64,000 nt of DNA from Sphingomonas sp. KR3-1 (GTDB lineage Bacteria > Pseudomonadota > Alphaproteobacteria > Sphingomonadales > Sphingomonadaceae): assembly GCF_040049295.1 (NCBI RefSeq), contig NZ_JBDZDQ010000001.1, forward strand, positions 620,001 through 684,000, written 5' to 3'. A program made the translations under genes and the position numbers. Below the pieces are notes generated by a model that had not been told where the DNA came from, did no database searches, and worked only from the letters and a program-made list of their open reading frames with translations. This document shows positions 1 through 8,066 of the stretch, in pieces. Numbering within the stretch: the stretch's first letter is position 1; every line of letters begins with the position of its first letter.

Positions 1-137
1 GCTATGACGAGATCGCCGAACTGATGCTGGTCTCGCGCAACACGGTGATGACCTTCGTGCGGCGGATCTACCAGAAGCTCGAGGTCACCTCGAAGGCCGA
101 AGCGATCTTCGAGGCCCGCAACCATGGCATCCTCTAG
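1..137 (+). CDS. LuxR/NarL-type response regulator, C-terminal end (partial)
   Basis: The first 44 codons visible here are the end of a reading frame that enters from outside the window and stops with TAG at 135-137. They read as the second half of a helix-turn-helix of the LuxR/NarL type: ...EIAELMLVSRNTV... is the turn and recognition helix, followed by KLEV-SKAEAIFEARNHGIL. The kinase gene starts inside it at 124, a 14-base overlap, so the two are almost certainly a two-component pair. The receiver domain is not visible; calling it a response regulator follows from the partner. Confidence 0.8.
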   Translation, partial: YDEIAELMLVSRNTVMTFVRRIYQKLEVTSKAEAIFEARNHGIL

Positions 138-2040
138 GACGCTGCGGTCCGTATTGCTGTATTCCGGGCTGGCGCTGCTGGTCCTGCTCGCCTGCTATTA
201 CGGATCGCGGCCCCAGGGCATCCATCTGACCCGCGCCGAGCTGCTGGTGCAGGATACGCTCGGCTATCCGCCGCCATCGCGCACCCAGGATTGGCGCACC
301 CTGCCGAACCAGTGGCAGCAGGTCCCCCTGCCCCACGCCCCGCGGCCCAGGGTGGTGCCGGGCGCGGGCGACGGCGGGCTGCTGCCCACCCGGACGAGCT
401 GGTTTCATTTCAGCCTCGGTCCCGCCCAGGCGGTGCCGCCGCATTCCTATATCTACATCCCGCGATGGAAGACCGACGGCGAGCTCGCCATCTATGTCGA
501 CGGGCGGCTCTTCTATCAGACGCACGCCAACCTTCAGTGGAACGGATCGAACCGGCCGCTGTGGATCCCGCTCGAGGAAGCCGCCGAGACCACGCCGCCC
601 AAGGACATATTGATCCGCATCCGCCATGTCCGCGGCATCGGCGGCGCGCTCTCCACGCTGTGGATCGGCGATTATCGCCAGCTCGCCCCGGCCTATTACA
701 TGCGCGCCTTCTTTCAGGCCGAGCTGCCCTATATCAGCTCGGCGCTCTTCCTCGCGACCGGAGTGTTCGCCTTCCTGATCTGGCTGCGCGCACGGCGCGA
801 GACGCTCTATCTCTACTATGCGGTGATGACGCTGGTGACCTTCCTGCGCGTCATGCACGCCTATATGGGCGCGGACCGGCTGCCGATCTCCGATGCCTGG
901 TTCGGCTGGATCACGGTCAACTCGGTCGGCTGGGCGGTGCTGATCATCCACCTGTTCCTCACCGCGCTGCATCATCACCATGTCCGGGTGCTGACCTGGA
1001 TCATCGCGCTGATGTGCGTCGGTTTTGGCGGGATCACCCTGCCGCTGTTCGAGGGCACCACCGACGCGACGATCATCTCGCCGCTGATGTACCTCACCAT
1101 GGTGTCGGTCGGTGCGGTCACCTTCGCGCTGCACATCGCCTGGAGCCGCCGCGCCGGCACGCTCGAGGGTGCCGGCCTCGCGATCTGCGGCCTGCTCTCC
1201 TTCCTGCTCGGCGCGCGCGACATGCTGCTTCAGAACAACATCATCGATATAGAGAGCCTTTTCGTCTCGTTTTACGCGCAAATCGCCCTGATAATCGCCT
1301 TCAGCCAGATCATGCTGAGCCGCTACCTCCGCGCCATGAAGGCGGTTGGGGAAGCCAACGTCGTGCTCGCCCGCAGTCTGGCCGAGCGCGAGGCGCAGCT
1401 CAACGCGAGCCATCTCAAGCTGCGCGAGATCGAGCGGCGCGAGGTACTGTTCCAGGAGCGCCAGCGGCTGATGCAGGACATGCATGACGGGCTCGGCTCG
1501 TCGCTGGTCAGCGCGCTGCGCGTGGTCGAGCACGGGCATATCGACGAGGCGGAGATCGCCCAGCTGCTCAAGACCTGCATCGACGACCTGAAGCTCACCA
1601 TCGATTCGATGGAGCCGGTGGAGACCGACCTGCTCCTGCTGCTCGGCACGCTACGCTTCCGCCTGCAGCCGCGCCTGGAAGCGACCGGCATCCGGCTGCG
1701 CTGGGAGGTGCGCGACGTGCCGCCGCTCGGCTGGCTCGACCAGCGCCACTCGCTCCACATCCTGCGCATCCTCCAGGAGGCCTTTACCAACGTGATCAAG
1801 CACGCCGGCGCCAGCGAGATCGTGGTGACTACCTCGGTGCGCGACGGCTGCGTGCGCGTGGGCGTGGGAGACAATGGCAAGGGCTTCGATGCGCGCAGCA
1901 CGGCACAGGGCCGCGGCCTCGGCAACCAGGCGCGGCGGGCCGAAGTGATCGGGGGCCGGATCGAACTCGAATCGACCCCAGAAGGCACGCGGTTCACGCT
2001 GCTCCTGCCTGTCGAAGGCGCCGGGGCTAAGGCGTGCTAG
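124..2040 (+). CDS. 7TM-DISM-type sensor histidine kinase of the HisKA_3 (NarX/DesK) class
   Basis: 638 residues. An N-terminal membrane anchor at about 11-26 is followed by a periplasmic region to about 195 with a jelly-roll look (7TMR-DISM extracellular type), then roughly seven membrane helices to about 400 and a short coiled coil. The phosphoacceptor is His454 in ERQRLMQDMHDGLGSSL, the HisKA_3 pattern. The ATPase domain follows, with the N box near 552 (EAFTNVIKHAG), the G1 box GDNGKGFD near 583 and GLGN. HisKA_3 kinases pair with LuxR-type regulators, which fits the overlapping upstream gene. The signal sensed cannot be read; 7TM-DISM domains often bind carbohydrates or other small ligands. 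Confidence 0.9.
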   Translation: MASSRTLRSVLLYSGLALLVLLACYYGSRPQGIHLTRAELLVQDTLGYPPPSRTQDWRTLPNQWQQVPLPHAPRPRVVPGAGDGGLLPTRTSWFHFSLGPAQAVPPHSYIYIPRWKTDGELAIYVDGRLFYQTHANLQWNGSNRPLWIPLEEAAETTPPKDILIRIRHVRGIGGALSTLWIGDYRQLAPAYYMRAFFQAELPYISSALFLATGVFAFLIWLRARRETLYLYYAVMTLVTFLRVMHAYMGADRLPISDAWFGWITVNSVGWAVLIIHLFLTALHHHHVRVLTWIIALMCVGFGGITLPLFEGTTDATIISPLMYLTMVSVGAVTFALHIAWSRRAGTLEGAGLAICGLLSFLLGARDMLLQNNIIDIESLFVSFYAQIALIIAFSQIMLSRYLRAMKAVGEANVVLARSLAEREAQLNASHLKLREIERREVLFQERQRLMQDMHDGLGSSLVSALRVVEHGHIDEAEIAQLLKTCIDDLKLTIDSMEPVETDLLLLLGTLRFRLQPRLEATGIRLRWEVRDVPPLGWLDQRHSLHILRILQEAFTNVIKHAGASEIVVTTSVRDGCVRVGVGDNGKGFDARSTAQGRGLGNQARRAEVIGGRIELESTPEGTRFTLLLPVEGAGAKAC

Positions 2041-2142
2041 CCATCCATCCACGCCTGCATCTTCGCGCAGGCCAAATTTTCCTTTGCTGACAATTCCTAT
2101 CAAGCCAGGGGATTTTAAACGGACCCAGTCGAGGCGAGTCCG

Positions 2143-3108
2143 ATGCGTTCTTCTGCCAGCCTTTCCGATTTGCCCTTCGCCGCCGAGATCGGCGAAGCGG
2201 TCTCCGCGCTCAACGCTGTGCGCTCCGGTTGGCGCGCGCGGCAGGCGAGCCGGCGCAGCGTCACGCGCTTTCCCGTGCCCGCCGAGCTCGCCCGCGCGAT
2301 CGAGCATCTCTCCGCCGCGCTGTTCCCTGCCCGGCTCGGCGGCTTTCGCGGCGGCACCGCGCGCGAGGACGACTTCGTCGCGGACCGTCTCGGCCAGGCG
2401 CTGGGATTGTTGCGCGAGCAGATCGCGCATGAGCTCGACTATTGGCAGGCCGAGGCCGCCACGCCCTTCGATCCCGACCAGCCCGACGCGATCACTCGCC
2501 TGTTCGCCGCGACGCTGGCCGAGATTCGCGAACTGGTCGACGCCGATGTCGATGCCGCCTTCCAGGGCGATCCGGCGGCGCGCAGCGCGGACGAGATCCT
2601 GGTCAGCTACCCCGGCGCGCTCGCCATCCTCCATCACCGTATCGCACACCAGCTCCACACGCTCGGCGCGGTGATCGTTGCCCGGGTGATCTCCGAGCTC
2701 GCCAACGCCCGCACCGGCATCGACATCCACCCGGGCGCGACGATCGGGCCGAGCTTCTTCATCGATCACGGCACCGGCGTAGTGATCGGCGAGACCGCGA
2801 TCATCGGACGCGGGGTGCGGCTCTACCAACATGTCACGCTCGGCGCGCGCAGCCCGCTCGGCCTCGCCCCTGCCGGCCCGCGCACCCATCATGCGCGCCA
2901 TCCGATCGTCGAGGACGACGTCACCATCTATGCCGGCGCGACGATCCTAGGCCGAGTGACGATCGGGCGCGGCAGCGTGATCGGCGGCAATGTCTGGCTC
3001 CTCGACGACGTGCCGCCCGAAAGCGTGGTGGTGCAGCCCGAGGCGATCCGGCTCGGCCCGGCGGACCGCGACGCGCTCTCCGAACGGCTGGCGGAGCATG
3101 GCGCATGA
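2143..3108 (+). CDS. cysE: Serine O-acetyltransferase (EpsC/SrpH type)
   Basis: 321 residues. Transfers acetyl from acetyl-CoA to L-serine, the first step of cysteine synthesis, in the cytoplasm. The N-terminal half is helical (AELARAIEHLSAALFPARLGG), as in the long EpsC-like serine acetyltransferases. Residues about 190-285 form the left-handed beta helix of hexapeptide repeats, with the family signatures DIHPGATIG, FFIDHGTGVVIGETA and QHVTLGA. A promoter-like stretch (TTGCTGAC, then TTTAAAC) lies at about 2085-2120. The stop overlaps the next gene's ATG by four bases, so the two are probably co-translated. EpsC-type enzymes are less well studied than classic CysE; the catalytic call is firm, the feedback regulation is not visible. 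Confidence 0.88.
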   Translation: MRSSASLSDLPFAAEIGEAVSALNAVRSGWRARQASRRSVTRFPVPAELARAIEHLSAALFPARLGGFRGGTAREDDFVADRLGQALGLLREQIAHELDYWQAEAATPFDPDQPDAITRLFAATLAEIRELVDADVDAAFQGDPAARSADEILVSYPGALAILHHRIAHQLHTLGAVIVARVISELANARTGIDIHPGATIGPSFFIDHGTGVVIGETAIIGRGVRLYQHVTLGARSPLGLAPAGPRTHHARHPIVEDDVTIYAGATILGRVTIGRGSVIGGNVWLLDDVPPESVVVQPEAIRLGPADRDALSERLAEHGA

Positions 3109-3818
3109 GCCCGCTGATCGGCGTGCTGTGCTGCAACGAAGTCGCTGAGCGGCCGATCCAGGCGGTGGCGACGCGCTTCATCCAGCCGCTGGCGGAGATT
3201 TCGGGTGCGACGGTGGTGCTGATCCCCGCTGTGCCCGGTGCCTGCGATCCGGCCGCACTCGCCCGGCGGCTCGACGGGCTGCTGCTCACTGGATCGCGCT
3301 CGAACGTCGCCGGGCATCGCTATGCCGGGCCCGAGATCGCCGGCGACCGGCTGGATGAGGCGCGTGACGAAGTGGCGATCGCGCTGGCCGGGCGGATGAT
3401 CGATGCGGGGCGCCCAGTCTTCGGCATCTGCCGCGGGCTGCAGGAGCTGAACGTGCTGTTCGGCGGCACGCTCAGTCGCGGCCTAACCGCCCATCATCAC
3501 GCGGACGACGGCCTGCCCTATGAATCGCTCTTCGAGCATGTTCATGACGTCGAGCTGCGCCCGGGGGGCCTGCTTGCCGGCCTCACCGGCGCGCGCCGCA
3601 TCCGCGTCAATTCGGTCCACCACCAGGGCATCGACCGGCTCGGCCGCGGCCTCGAGCCCGAAGCGCACGCCGCCGAGGACGGGCTGGTCGAGGCCTTCTC
3701 CGCTCGGCCCGTGGGCGCCCCGGTGCTGGCCGTGCAATGGCACCCCGAATGGGATGCGGCGCGGCGGCCGGAAAGCCGCGCGTTCTTCCGCTATGTCGGC
3801 GAGGCGCTGGCGGCCTGA
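3105..3818 (+). CDS. Class I glutamine amidotransferase-like hydrolase (peptidase C26, gamma-glutamyl-GABA hydrolase type)
   Basis: 237 residues from the ATG in an ATGA overlap with cysE. The triad of the family is present: nucleophile Cys109 in FGICRGLQELN, His213 and Glu215 in VQWHPEWD. The N terminus (PLIGVLCCNE) and the GLLLTGSRSNV segment are typical of the PuuD/C26 group, which cleaves gamma-glutamyl bonds such as gamma-glutamyl-GABA. No other putrescine-degradation gene is nearby, and the coupling to serine acetyltransferase suggests another gamma-glutamyl substrate, perhaps in thiol metabolism (inference). Confidence 0.85.
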   Translation: MSPLIGVLCCNEVAERPIQAVATRFIQPLAEISGATVVLIPAVPGACDPAALARRLDGLLLTGSRSNVAGHRYAGPEIAGDRLDEARDEVAIALAGRMIDAGRPVFGICRGLQELNVLFGGTLSRGLTAHHHADDGLPYESLFEHVHDVELRPGGLLAGLTGARRIRVNSVHHQGIDRLGRGLEPEAHAAEDGLVEAFSARPVGAPVLAVQWHPEWDAARRPESRAFFRYVGEALAA

Positions 3819-3835
3819 GGCCGGCGCATCCGGGG

Positions 3836-4222
3836 CTAGCGCCCTCGGCATCGCCAGCACAGACCGGGTACCTCGACGATAGCGGTGGCCGCCCTGAAAC
3901 CCCGCACGGCAGCGAGGCGATCGAGCGCTTCATGGACCCCGGTGCCCTCGACTTCGCACAGCGCGCCGCAGCGCCGGCAATGCAGGGCAATTATGGCCGC
4001 CGCAGACACCGCGACATAGGCCCGGGCGATCCAGATCTTGCGCGCCAGGCCGCGATCGACCAGGCGCCGGATCGCTCGAAACACCGCGCTGAGCGGCGCG
4101 GCCTGCCCCTCCGCGCGCAGCAGCTCCGTCAGTTGCACGCCGGTCAGCGGCTCGGCCCGCTGGCGCAGGATGGCGAGGACGATATCCGGCAAGCGGTCCG
4201 CGCGCGGCGCACGCTCAGCCAT
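3836..4222 (-). CDS. zur: Fur-family metal regulator, Zur-like
   Basis: 128 residues, starting at MAERAPRADR where the ATG overlaps the merC stop. An N-terminal winged helix (LPDIVLAILRQ ... AVFRAIRRLVDRGL) is followed by a dimerisation part with HCRRCG and a C-terminal CWRC, i.e. two CxxC pairs that form the structural zinc site of Fur proteins. It is the last gene of the DUF2946-TonB-MerC operon and the promoter of that operon has a Zur-like dyad, so it is called Zur rather than Fur or PerR. If so it uses zinc as corepressor and controls its own operon. An upstream in-frame extension is possible but overlaps merC deeply and is less likely. Confidence 0.78.
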   Translation of the reverse strand: MAERAPRADRLPDIVLAILRQRAEPLTGVQLTELLRAEGQAAPLSAVFRAIRRLVDRGLARKIWIARAYVAVSAAAIIALHCRRCGALCEVEGTGVHEALDRLAAVRGFRAATAIVEVPGLCWRCRGR

Positions 4223-4622
4223 GGGGATGCTCGCGGTGCCGCAACCGCCAGTTGACGAGATGCGCGACGACCAGCGCGACGCTCCCGGCAACCGTCACCG
4301 GCGCCTCGAACGGCCCGCCAATAACGATCAGCGCGCCAAAGGCGAGCAGGCCGAGGCCGGCTCCCCCCGCCAGCAAGGGCAGCCACGCCCGATGCCGCGC
4401 CCTCCCCAGCAGCAGCGCGACGCCCGAACTCGGGATCGCAGCGCCGAGCAGCCAGACGTGCAGGCTTTCGGGCAGCGCGACCAGTTTCGAAAATGCCGGC
4501 AACAGGGCGAAGACCAGCGGGAGCCCCGCACAGTGTATCAGACACAGCGTCGAGGCGCCGACTGCCGCCCGCTCGGTCCAATCCGCGATGGGCGCGCCGG
4601 CTGCCTGCTGTCCGCAGTGCAT
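4215..4622 (-). CDS. MerC-domain inner-membrane protein
   Basis: 135 residues with four membrane helices. The first carries the MerC signature CLIHCAGLPL, a vicinal-type cysteine pair inside the membrane that binds Hg(II) in classic MerC; the C terminus is histidine rich (RHREHPHG). In mercury operons MerC takes metal from the periplasm into the cytoplasm. Here there is no merR, merA or merP; instead the gene sits between a ZnuD-like receptor and a Zur-like regulator and overlaps the latter by eight bases. Zinc or another divalent metal is therefore the likely substrate (inference). Confidence 0.8.
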   Translation of the reverse strand: MHCGQQAAGAPIADWTERAAVGASTLCLIHCAGLPLVFALLPAFSKLVALPESLHVWLLGAAIPSSGVALLLGRARHRAWLPLLAGGAGLGLLAFGALIVIGGPFEAPVTVAGSVALVVAHLVNWRLRHREHPHG

Positions 4623-4683
4623 GCCATTTCTCCAGATAGGCGCGACCCGCCGTCACGCAGGCGCGCGACGGCAGGTCGGCGGC

Positions 4684-6663
4684 TCAGAACGCGGCGCGGA
4701 GCATGAAGCGGACGGTACGGCCCGGCATCACGACATCTTCCTTGTTGAACGCGGACGCGTTGCGGATCACGTCATTGGTCAGGTTCTGGCCGACGACGGC
4801 GAGTTCCAGGCCGGGATGGCTCCTGAACGGCCGCACGGCGAGGTTGGCGCTCAGATTGTTGTAGCCGTCCGTCGGCGTGTCGAAGGTTCCGAACTTGTCC
4901 TGCTCGCCGACGTGCATCAGCAAGAAGCCGGCATCGAACAGCTCGCTCTTCCAGCCCAGACCGCCGCCGATCCGATAGGGCGGGATGCGCGGCACATTGT
5001 CGCCGTTGTCGAGCTTGGCGCGGGTATAGTCGCCCAGCACACGCGCCTCGAGGCCCCCAGTGGCGGTCTTCACCAGCTGATAATGCGCCGCGCCTTCCAA
5101 GCCCCAGAAGCGCGCGCCCTGCTGGCCATAGTTGAGCTCCTTCAGCTCCTCGCCATCGCCTACCACGCAATTGCCGTCGTCGCCGCAGGTGCGCCCGGTC
5201 AGGTTGCCATAGATGTAATTGTGGAACCAGGTGCCGTAGACGCTGCCTTCGAAGCGGAACCGGCCCGAATTGATCCGCACCGTGCCCTCGAGCGAATTGG
5301 CACGCTCGATCTTCAGCGCGGGATCGCCGGTCTCGAAGGTCTGCGGACCGTCATGCCCACCACGCGCGAACAGCTCGGTGATCGCGGGAGCGCGGCCGGT
5401 GCTCGAGAAAGTCACGCCGAACTTCACCCCCGGTGCTGCGTCGAGCAATGCCCCGATCGCGCCGCTCACCGGCGTGAAGTCGCGCCTGGTGAACTGGTCT
5501 GACGCGGGCGTGCCTTCGATATGCACCGTCTCGATCCGGCCGCTCGCCTGCAGGTGCAGCGCGCCGATCGGCACCTCGGTGAAGAGGTATGCGGCTTCGC
5601 TCTGCGAGGTTGCCGGCGAAAGATAGGCGCTGTCCTCGCCGATCGCCGAGAAGTCGCGGTGCCCCACCTGGATGCCGAGCGCCGTCTTGTCGAGGAAGCC
5701 GATCCGGCCGAGCAGCAGCTCGGCGCGGCTGTCGAACTCCTTGTTCTTGAAGGTGGTGTTGATGGAGCCGTCCGGGTTCTTCTCGTCATGCGCATAGTCG
5801 CTGTAGCTCGCGTCTACCGAAAGCGACTGCAGCGCGCCGCCGCCGAGATCGAAGGACGAGCGGCCGATCACCTTGGTCTGGCGCATGTCGATATAGGCGG
5901 TGTCGGCGGGTATGCCGTATTGCGTGTCATAGTGGATCACGGTGGCGCCGACATGGCTGCCGGCATCGGGCCCGAAGAAATAGGAACCGCCCAGCGCGCC
6001 GCCCCAACCACGGATGAAGGAGTTGCTCTGGGTACCGAGCGGCGTCTCGTAATCGCCGGCGTGGCGGTAGAAGCCATCGGCATGGAGCGCGAGATCGCCC
6101 GCCTTGGCGTCGACCAGCCCGGCGGTCTGCCAAGTATCGGCATTGGTCGCGTAGCTGCCGCTCAGTTCACTCGCAAGGTCCTGTGTCGGCAAGGCATTGG
6201 GCACGCGGTTATTGAGGACGTTGACCACGCCGCCGATCGCCTGGCTGCCGTAGCGCAGCGTCGCGGCGCCGCGCACCACTTCGATGCGCTGCGCAGAGAG
6301 CGGATCGATCGGTACGCCGTGATCGGGCCCGATATCGGACACGTCGGAAGCGCTGCTACCGTCCTCGAGCATGCGCACCCGCGTTGCGTCCATGCCGCGG
6401 ATGATCGGCCGGCTGGCGCCCGAGGCGAAGCCGGTGCCGGCGATGCCGGGCACCTCGGCGAGCGAATCGGCGATGTTGCCGCCGCCGGCCTGGAGGATCG
6501 TGTCGCGATCGACCGTGGCGACGATGGTCGGCGTTTGCGAGCCGAGCGGCGATCCGGTGACGACGATCTCGCTATTGGCGGGCTTGGGATTGGTGTCCTG
6601 CGCATGGGCAACGGCAGGAAGCAGCGCGACCAGGGGCACGCTGGCGAGAAGAAGATGACGCAT
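4684..6663 (-). CDS. znuD: TonB-dependent outer-membrane receptor, ZnuD-like
   Basis: 659 residues, signal peptide 1-21 ending AHA-QD. A TonB-box-like stretch (SEIVVTGSP), then a plug domain with IIRGMDATRVRMLEDG, SDIGPDHGVPIDPLSA and RIEVVRGAATLRYGS, which is the ZnuD/zinc-receptor version of the plug, and a 22-strand barrel ending in VRFMLRAAF with the terminal aromatic. It should bring a metal or metal chelate through the outer membrane using ExbBD-TonB energy. An extracellular loop holds a close Cys pair (CGDDGNC). Second gene of the operon, 96 bases after the DUF2946 gene. Substrate zinc is inferred from family resemblance and the Zur-like regulator and operator; copper or a zincophore remain possible. 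Confidence 0.85.
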   Translation of the reverse strand: MRHLLLASVPLVALLPAVAHAQDTNPKPANSEIVVTGSPLGSQTPTIVATVDRDTILQAGGGNIADSLAEVPGIAGTGFASGASRPIIRGMDATRVRMLEDGSSASDVSDIGPDHGVPIDPLSAQRIEVVRGAATLRYGSQAIGGVVNVLNNRVPNALPTQDLASELSGSYATNADTWQTAGLVDAKAGDLALHADGFYRHAGDYETPLGTQSNSFIRGWGGALGGSYFFGPDAGSHVGATVIHYDTQYGIPADTAYIDMRQTKVIGRSSFDLGGGALQSLSVDASYSDYAHDEKNPDGSINTTFKNKEFDSRAELLLGRIGFLDKTALGIQVGHRDFSAIGEDSAYLSPATSQSEAAYLFTEVPIGALHLQASGRIETVHIEGTPASDQFTRRDFTPVSGAIGALLDAAPGVKFGVTFSSTGRAPAITELFARGGHDGPQTFETGDPALKIERANSLEGTVRINSGRFRFEGSVYGTWFHNYIYGNLTGRTCGDDGNCVVGDGEELKELNYGQQGARFWGLEGAAHYQLVKTATGGLEARVLGDYTRAKLDNGDNVPRIPPYRIGGGLGWKSELFDAGFLLMHVGEQDKFGTFDTPTDGYNNLSANLAVRPFRSHPGLELAVVGQNLTNDVIRNASAFNKEDVVMPGRTVRFMLRAAF

Positions 6664-6759
6664 GATGAAACTCCAGGAACCTTGGCATGGATTCGCGAAG
6701 CGGAATCCAGGTGTCGCGGGGAGACGCCGAACGACGCCCCTTCCTCGCGAGGGTGATGT

Positions 6760-7218
6760 TCAGGCTTGGAGCTGGATCGGTGGCGCGCGGCTGCGCCAGG
6801 CATGCGAGGGCTTGCGCACGGCGTCTACAAGCGATGCGGCTACGGCCTGCCAGGCGGCGGCAGGCTCCGGCGGCGTGAGCGCCACCGGCGTCGGCAGCAA
6901 GTACAGCCCGCCATGCGCGATCTCTTGGCAGATCGGGCATGTAGCCGGCGTGTCGGACGAGTTCTTGCCCGTGTCGGACCGGACGGCGGCGGGGCTTGCC
7001 TGGCCGGAAACCGCAGCGCCATAGGCGGCGGGCTCGAAATGCAGATGCGTCTGCGTGACGAAGCTCTGCCAGCAGAACGCGAGCAGCGCGGTGAGCAGCA
7101 CGGCTGCCCAGCGCGCCCGGAGCTTGCCGCGCAGCGCGCCCGGCCGCCACGCCAGGGAACGCCCGGCACTATCGCCGGTACGCCGCACTCCTGAAGGCTG
7201 GTCGCCGCTCCGCATCAT
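6760..7218 (-). CDS. DUF2946-type metal-related membrane-anchored protein
   Basis: 152 residues. A basic N terminus, one membrane helix (about 37-50, WAAVLLTALLAFCWQSF), then TQTHLHF, a loop, CPICQEIAHGG, and a C-terminal second hydrophobic segment. The QTHLH and CPxCQ pairs are hallmarks of DUF2946 proteins, which usually accompany TonB receptors for metals; no activity is established. First gene of the four-gene metal operon, 45 bases downstream of the dyad at 7264-7283. The start could be the second Met. The His/Cys residues face the periplasm if the helix is an ordinary anchor, so a metal-relay role between receptor and inner membrane is plausible (inference). Confidence 0.7.
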   Translation of the reverse strand: MMRSGDQPSGVRRTGDSAGRSLAWRPGALRGKLRARWAAVLLTALLAFCWQSFVTQTHLHFEPAAYGAAVSGQASPAAVRSDTGKNSSDTPATCPICQEIAHGGLYLLPTPVALTPPEPAAAWQAVAASLVDAVRKPSHAWRSRAPPIQLQA

Positions 7219-7262
7219 CTAAATCGTCGATCGTCCGTCGGCGCGGGAGGCGCCTGGCGCAT

Positions 7263-7291
7263 CGGATATGTTACACCATATCCCATGTCAA
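7263..7291 (-). promoter_or_regulatory. Promoter with Zur-like operator
   Basis: Reading on the minus strand: TTGACA at 7291-7286, 17 bases, then TATCCG at 7268-7263. The spacer and -10 are covered by a 20-base dyad GGATATG-N6-CATATCC (7264-7283). The inner 18 bases, GATATGTTACACCATATC, look like the alphaproteobacterial Zur operators built on a TGTTATAACA core. A repressor bound here would block the promoter directly. Confidence 0.65.
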
Positions 7292-7488
7292 TCGAACTAC
7301 GGTACCGCACAGGAAAGCCGGAGGAAGGAAGCTGCGCGTTTCGCGCCGACGGAGCGGCACAGGCATGCGTGGGATTTCGCATCACGCCGAGCAGTTCGGC
7401 CGTCCTGCGAACTCCATCAGGTGCGCAGCAGGCAAAAGAAAAGCCCGCTTTCCCGCCAGGCGCGGTACTCACAGGCTTTCGGGGAGTT

Positions 7489-7564
7489 TGGTGGAGCCGA
7501 GGGGGATCGAACCCCTGACCTCTGCAATGCCATTGCAGCGCTCTCCCAGCTGAGCTACGGCCCC
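7489..7564 (-). tRNA. tRNA-Ala (anticodon GGC)
   Basis: 76 bases including an encoded CCA. Acceptor GGGGCCG pairs with CGGCTCC (one wobble), the D arm reads GCTCAGCTGGGAGAGC, the anticodon stem-loop CTGCA-ATGGCAT-TGCAG gives GGC, and the T arm is CAGGGGTTCGATCCCCC-like. It lies downstream of the FYDLN gene on the same strand. Confidence 0.97.
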
Positions 7565-7647
7565 AAACCCCGGGAAGACGGGCGCTCTAGATGCGCCCTT
7601 CGGGTCTGGCAAGGGCCTTTTTCAGGCCCCTGCCATTTTCCCGAAAA

Positions 7648-7965
7648 TTACTGCTCGTCGTCGTCGCCGCCGGTCTCGACGCCCAGATCGTCGTCGCCGC
7701 CCAGATCGACGTCGTCGTCCGGCGAGGGCTCCTCGTCGTCGGCGCCGATGTCCAGATCCTCATCGCCAAGATCGGAATCCTCCGTCTCGACCTTCTCCTT
7801 CTTCACTGCCTCGAAGGGCAGCGGCTGCTTGGACTTGAGAATCGGCTCCGGTTCCCAGCTGAACGAGCAGCTGATGCAGGTCACGGGCTCGTCCTTGGTC
7901 AGATCATAGAAGCGCGTTCCGCACTTCGGGCACGCGCGCTTGGTGCCCCATTCCGGCTTCACCAT
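7648..7965 (-). CDS. FYDLN acid domain protein (TIGR02300 family)
   Basis: 105 residues. A zinc ribbon at 12-34 (CPKC ... CISC) encloses the FYDL signature, and the C-terminal half is an acidic, disordered tail made mostly of D, E and G. This family is nearly universal in Alphaproteobacteria and has no known function; it is usually found next to aroA, as here, where it is divergent with a gap of 101 bases. Confidence 0.9.
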   Translation of the reverse strand: MVKPEWGTKRACPKCGTRFYDLTKDEPVTCISCSFSWEPEPILKSKQPLPFEAVKKEKVETEDSDLGDEDLDIGADDEEPSPDDDVDLGGDDDLGVETGGDDDEQ

Positions 7966-8066
7966 GTGTTGCCTCTTCGCCTTTCAAATTTCGGATTTCA
8001 GGATGTTGTCCCGAAAAGTGGGGGGCGCCTTGCCATGCCGCAAGGGCGCTGTCAAAGCCCGGCGTC

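Noticed and set aside
85..1539. Long minus-strand frame of 484 codons opposite the sensor kinase
   Set aside because: Its composition is Arg/Asp/Gln rich with no domain pattern and it lies antisense to a clear kinase; typical for GC-rich DNA.
4215..4622. Mercury-resistance operon
   Set aside because: MerC is present but merR, merA, merT and merP are absent; the neighbours are zinc-type genes.
7215..7472. 85-codon minus-strand frame upstream of the DUF2946 gene
   Set aside because: It runs across the promoter and operator and has no coding pattern.
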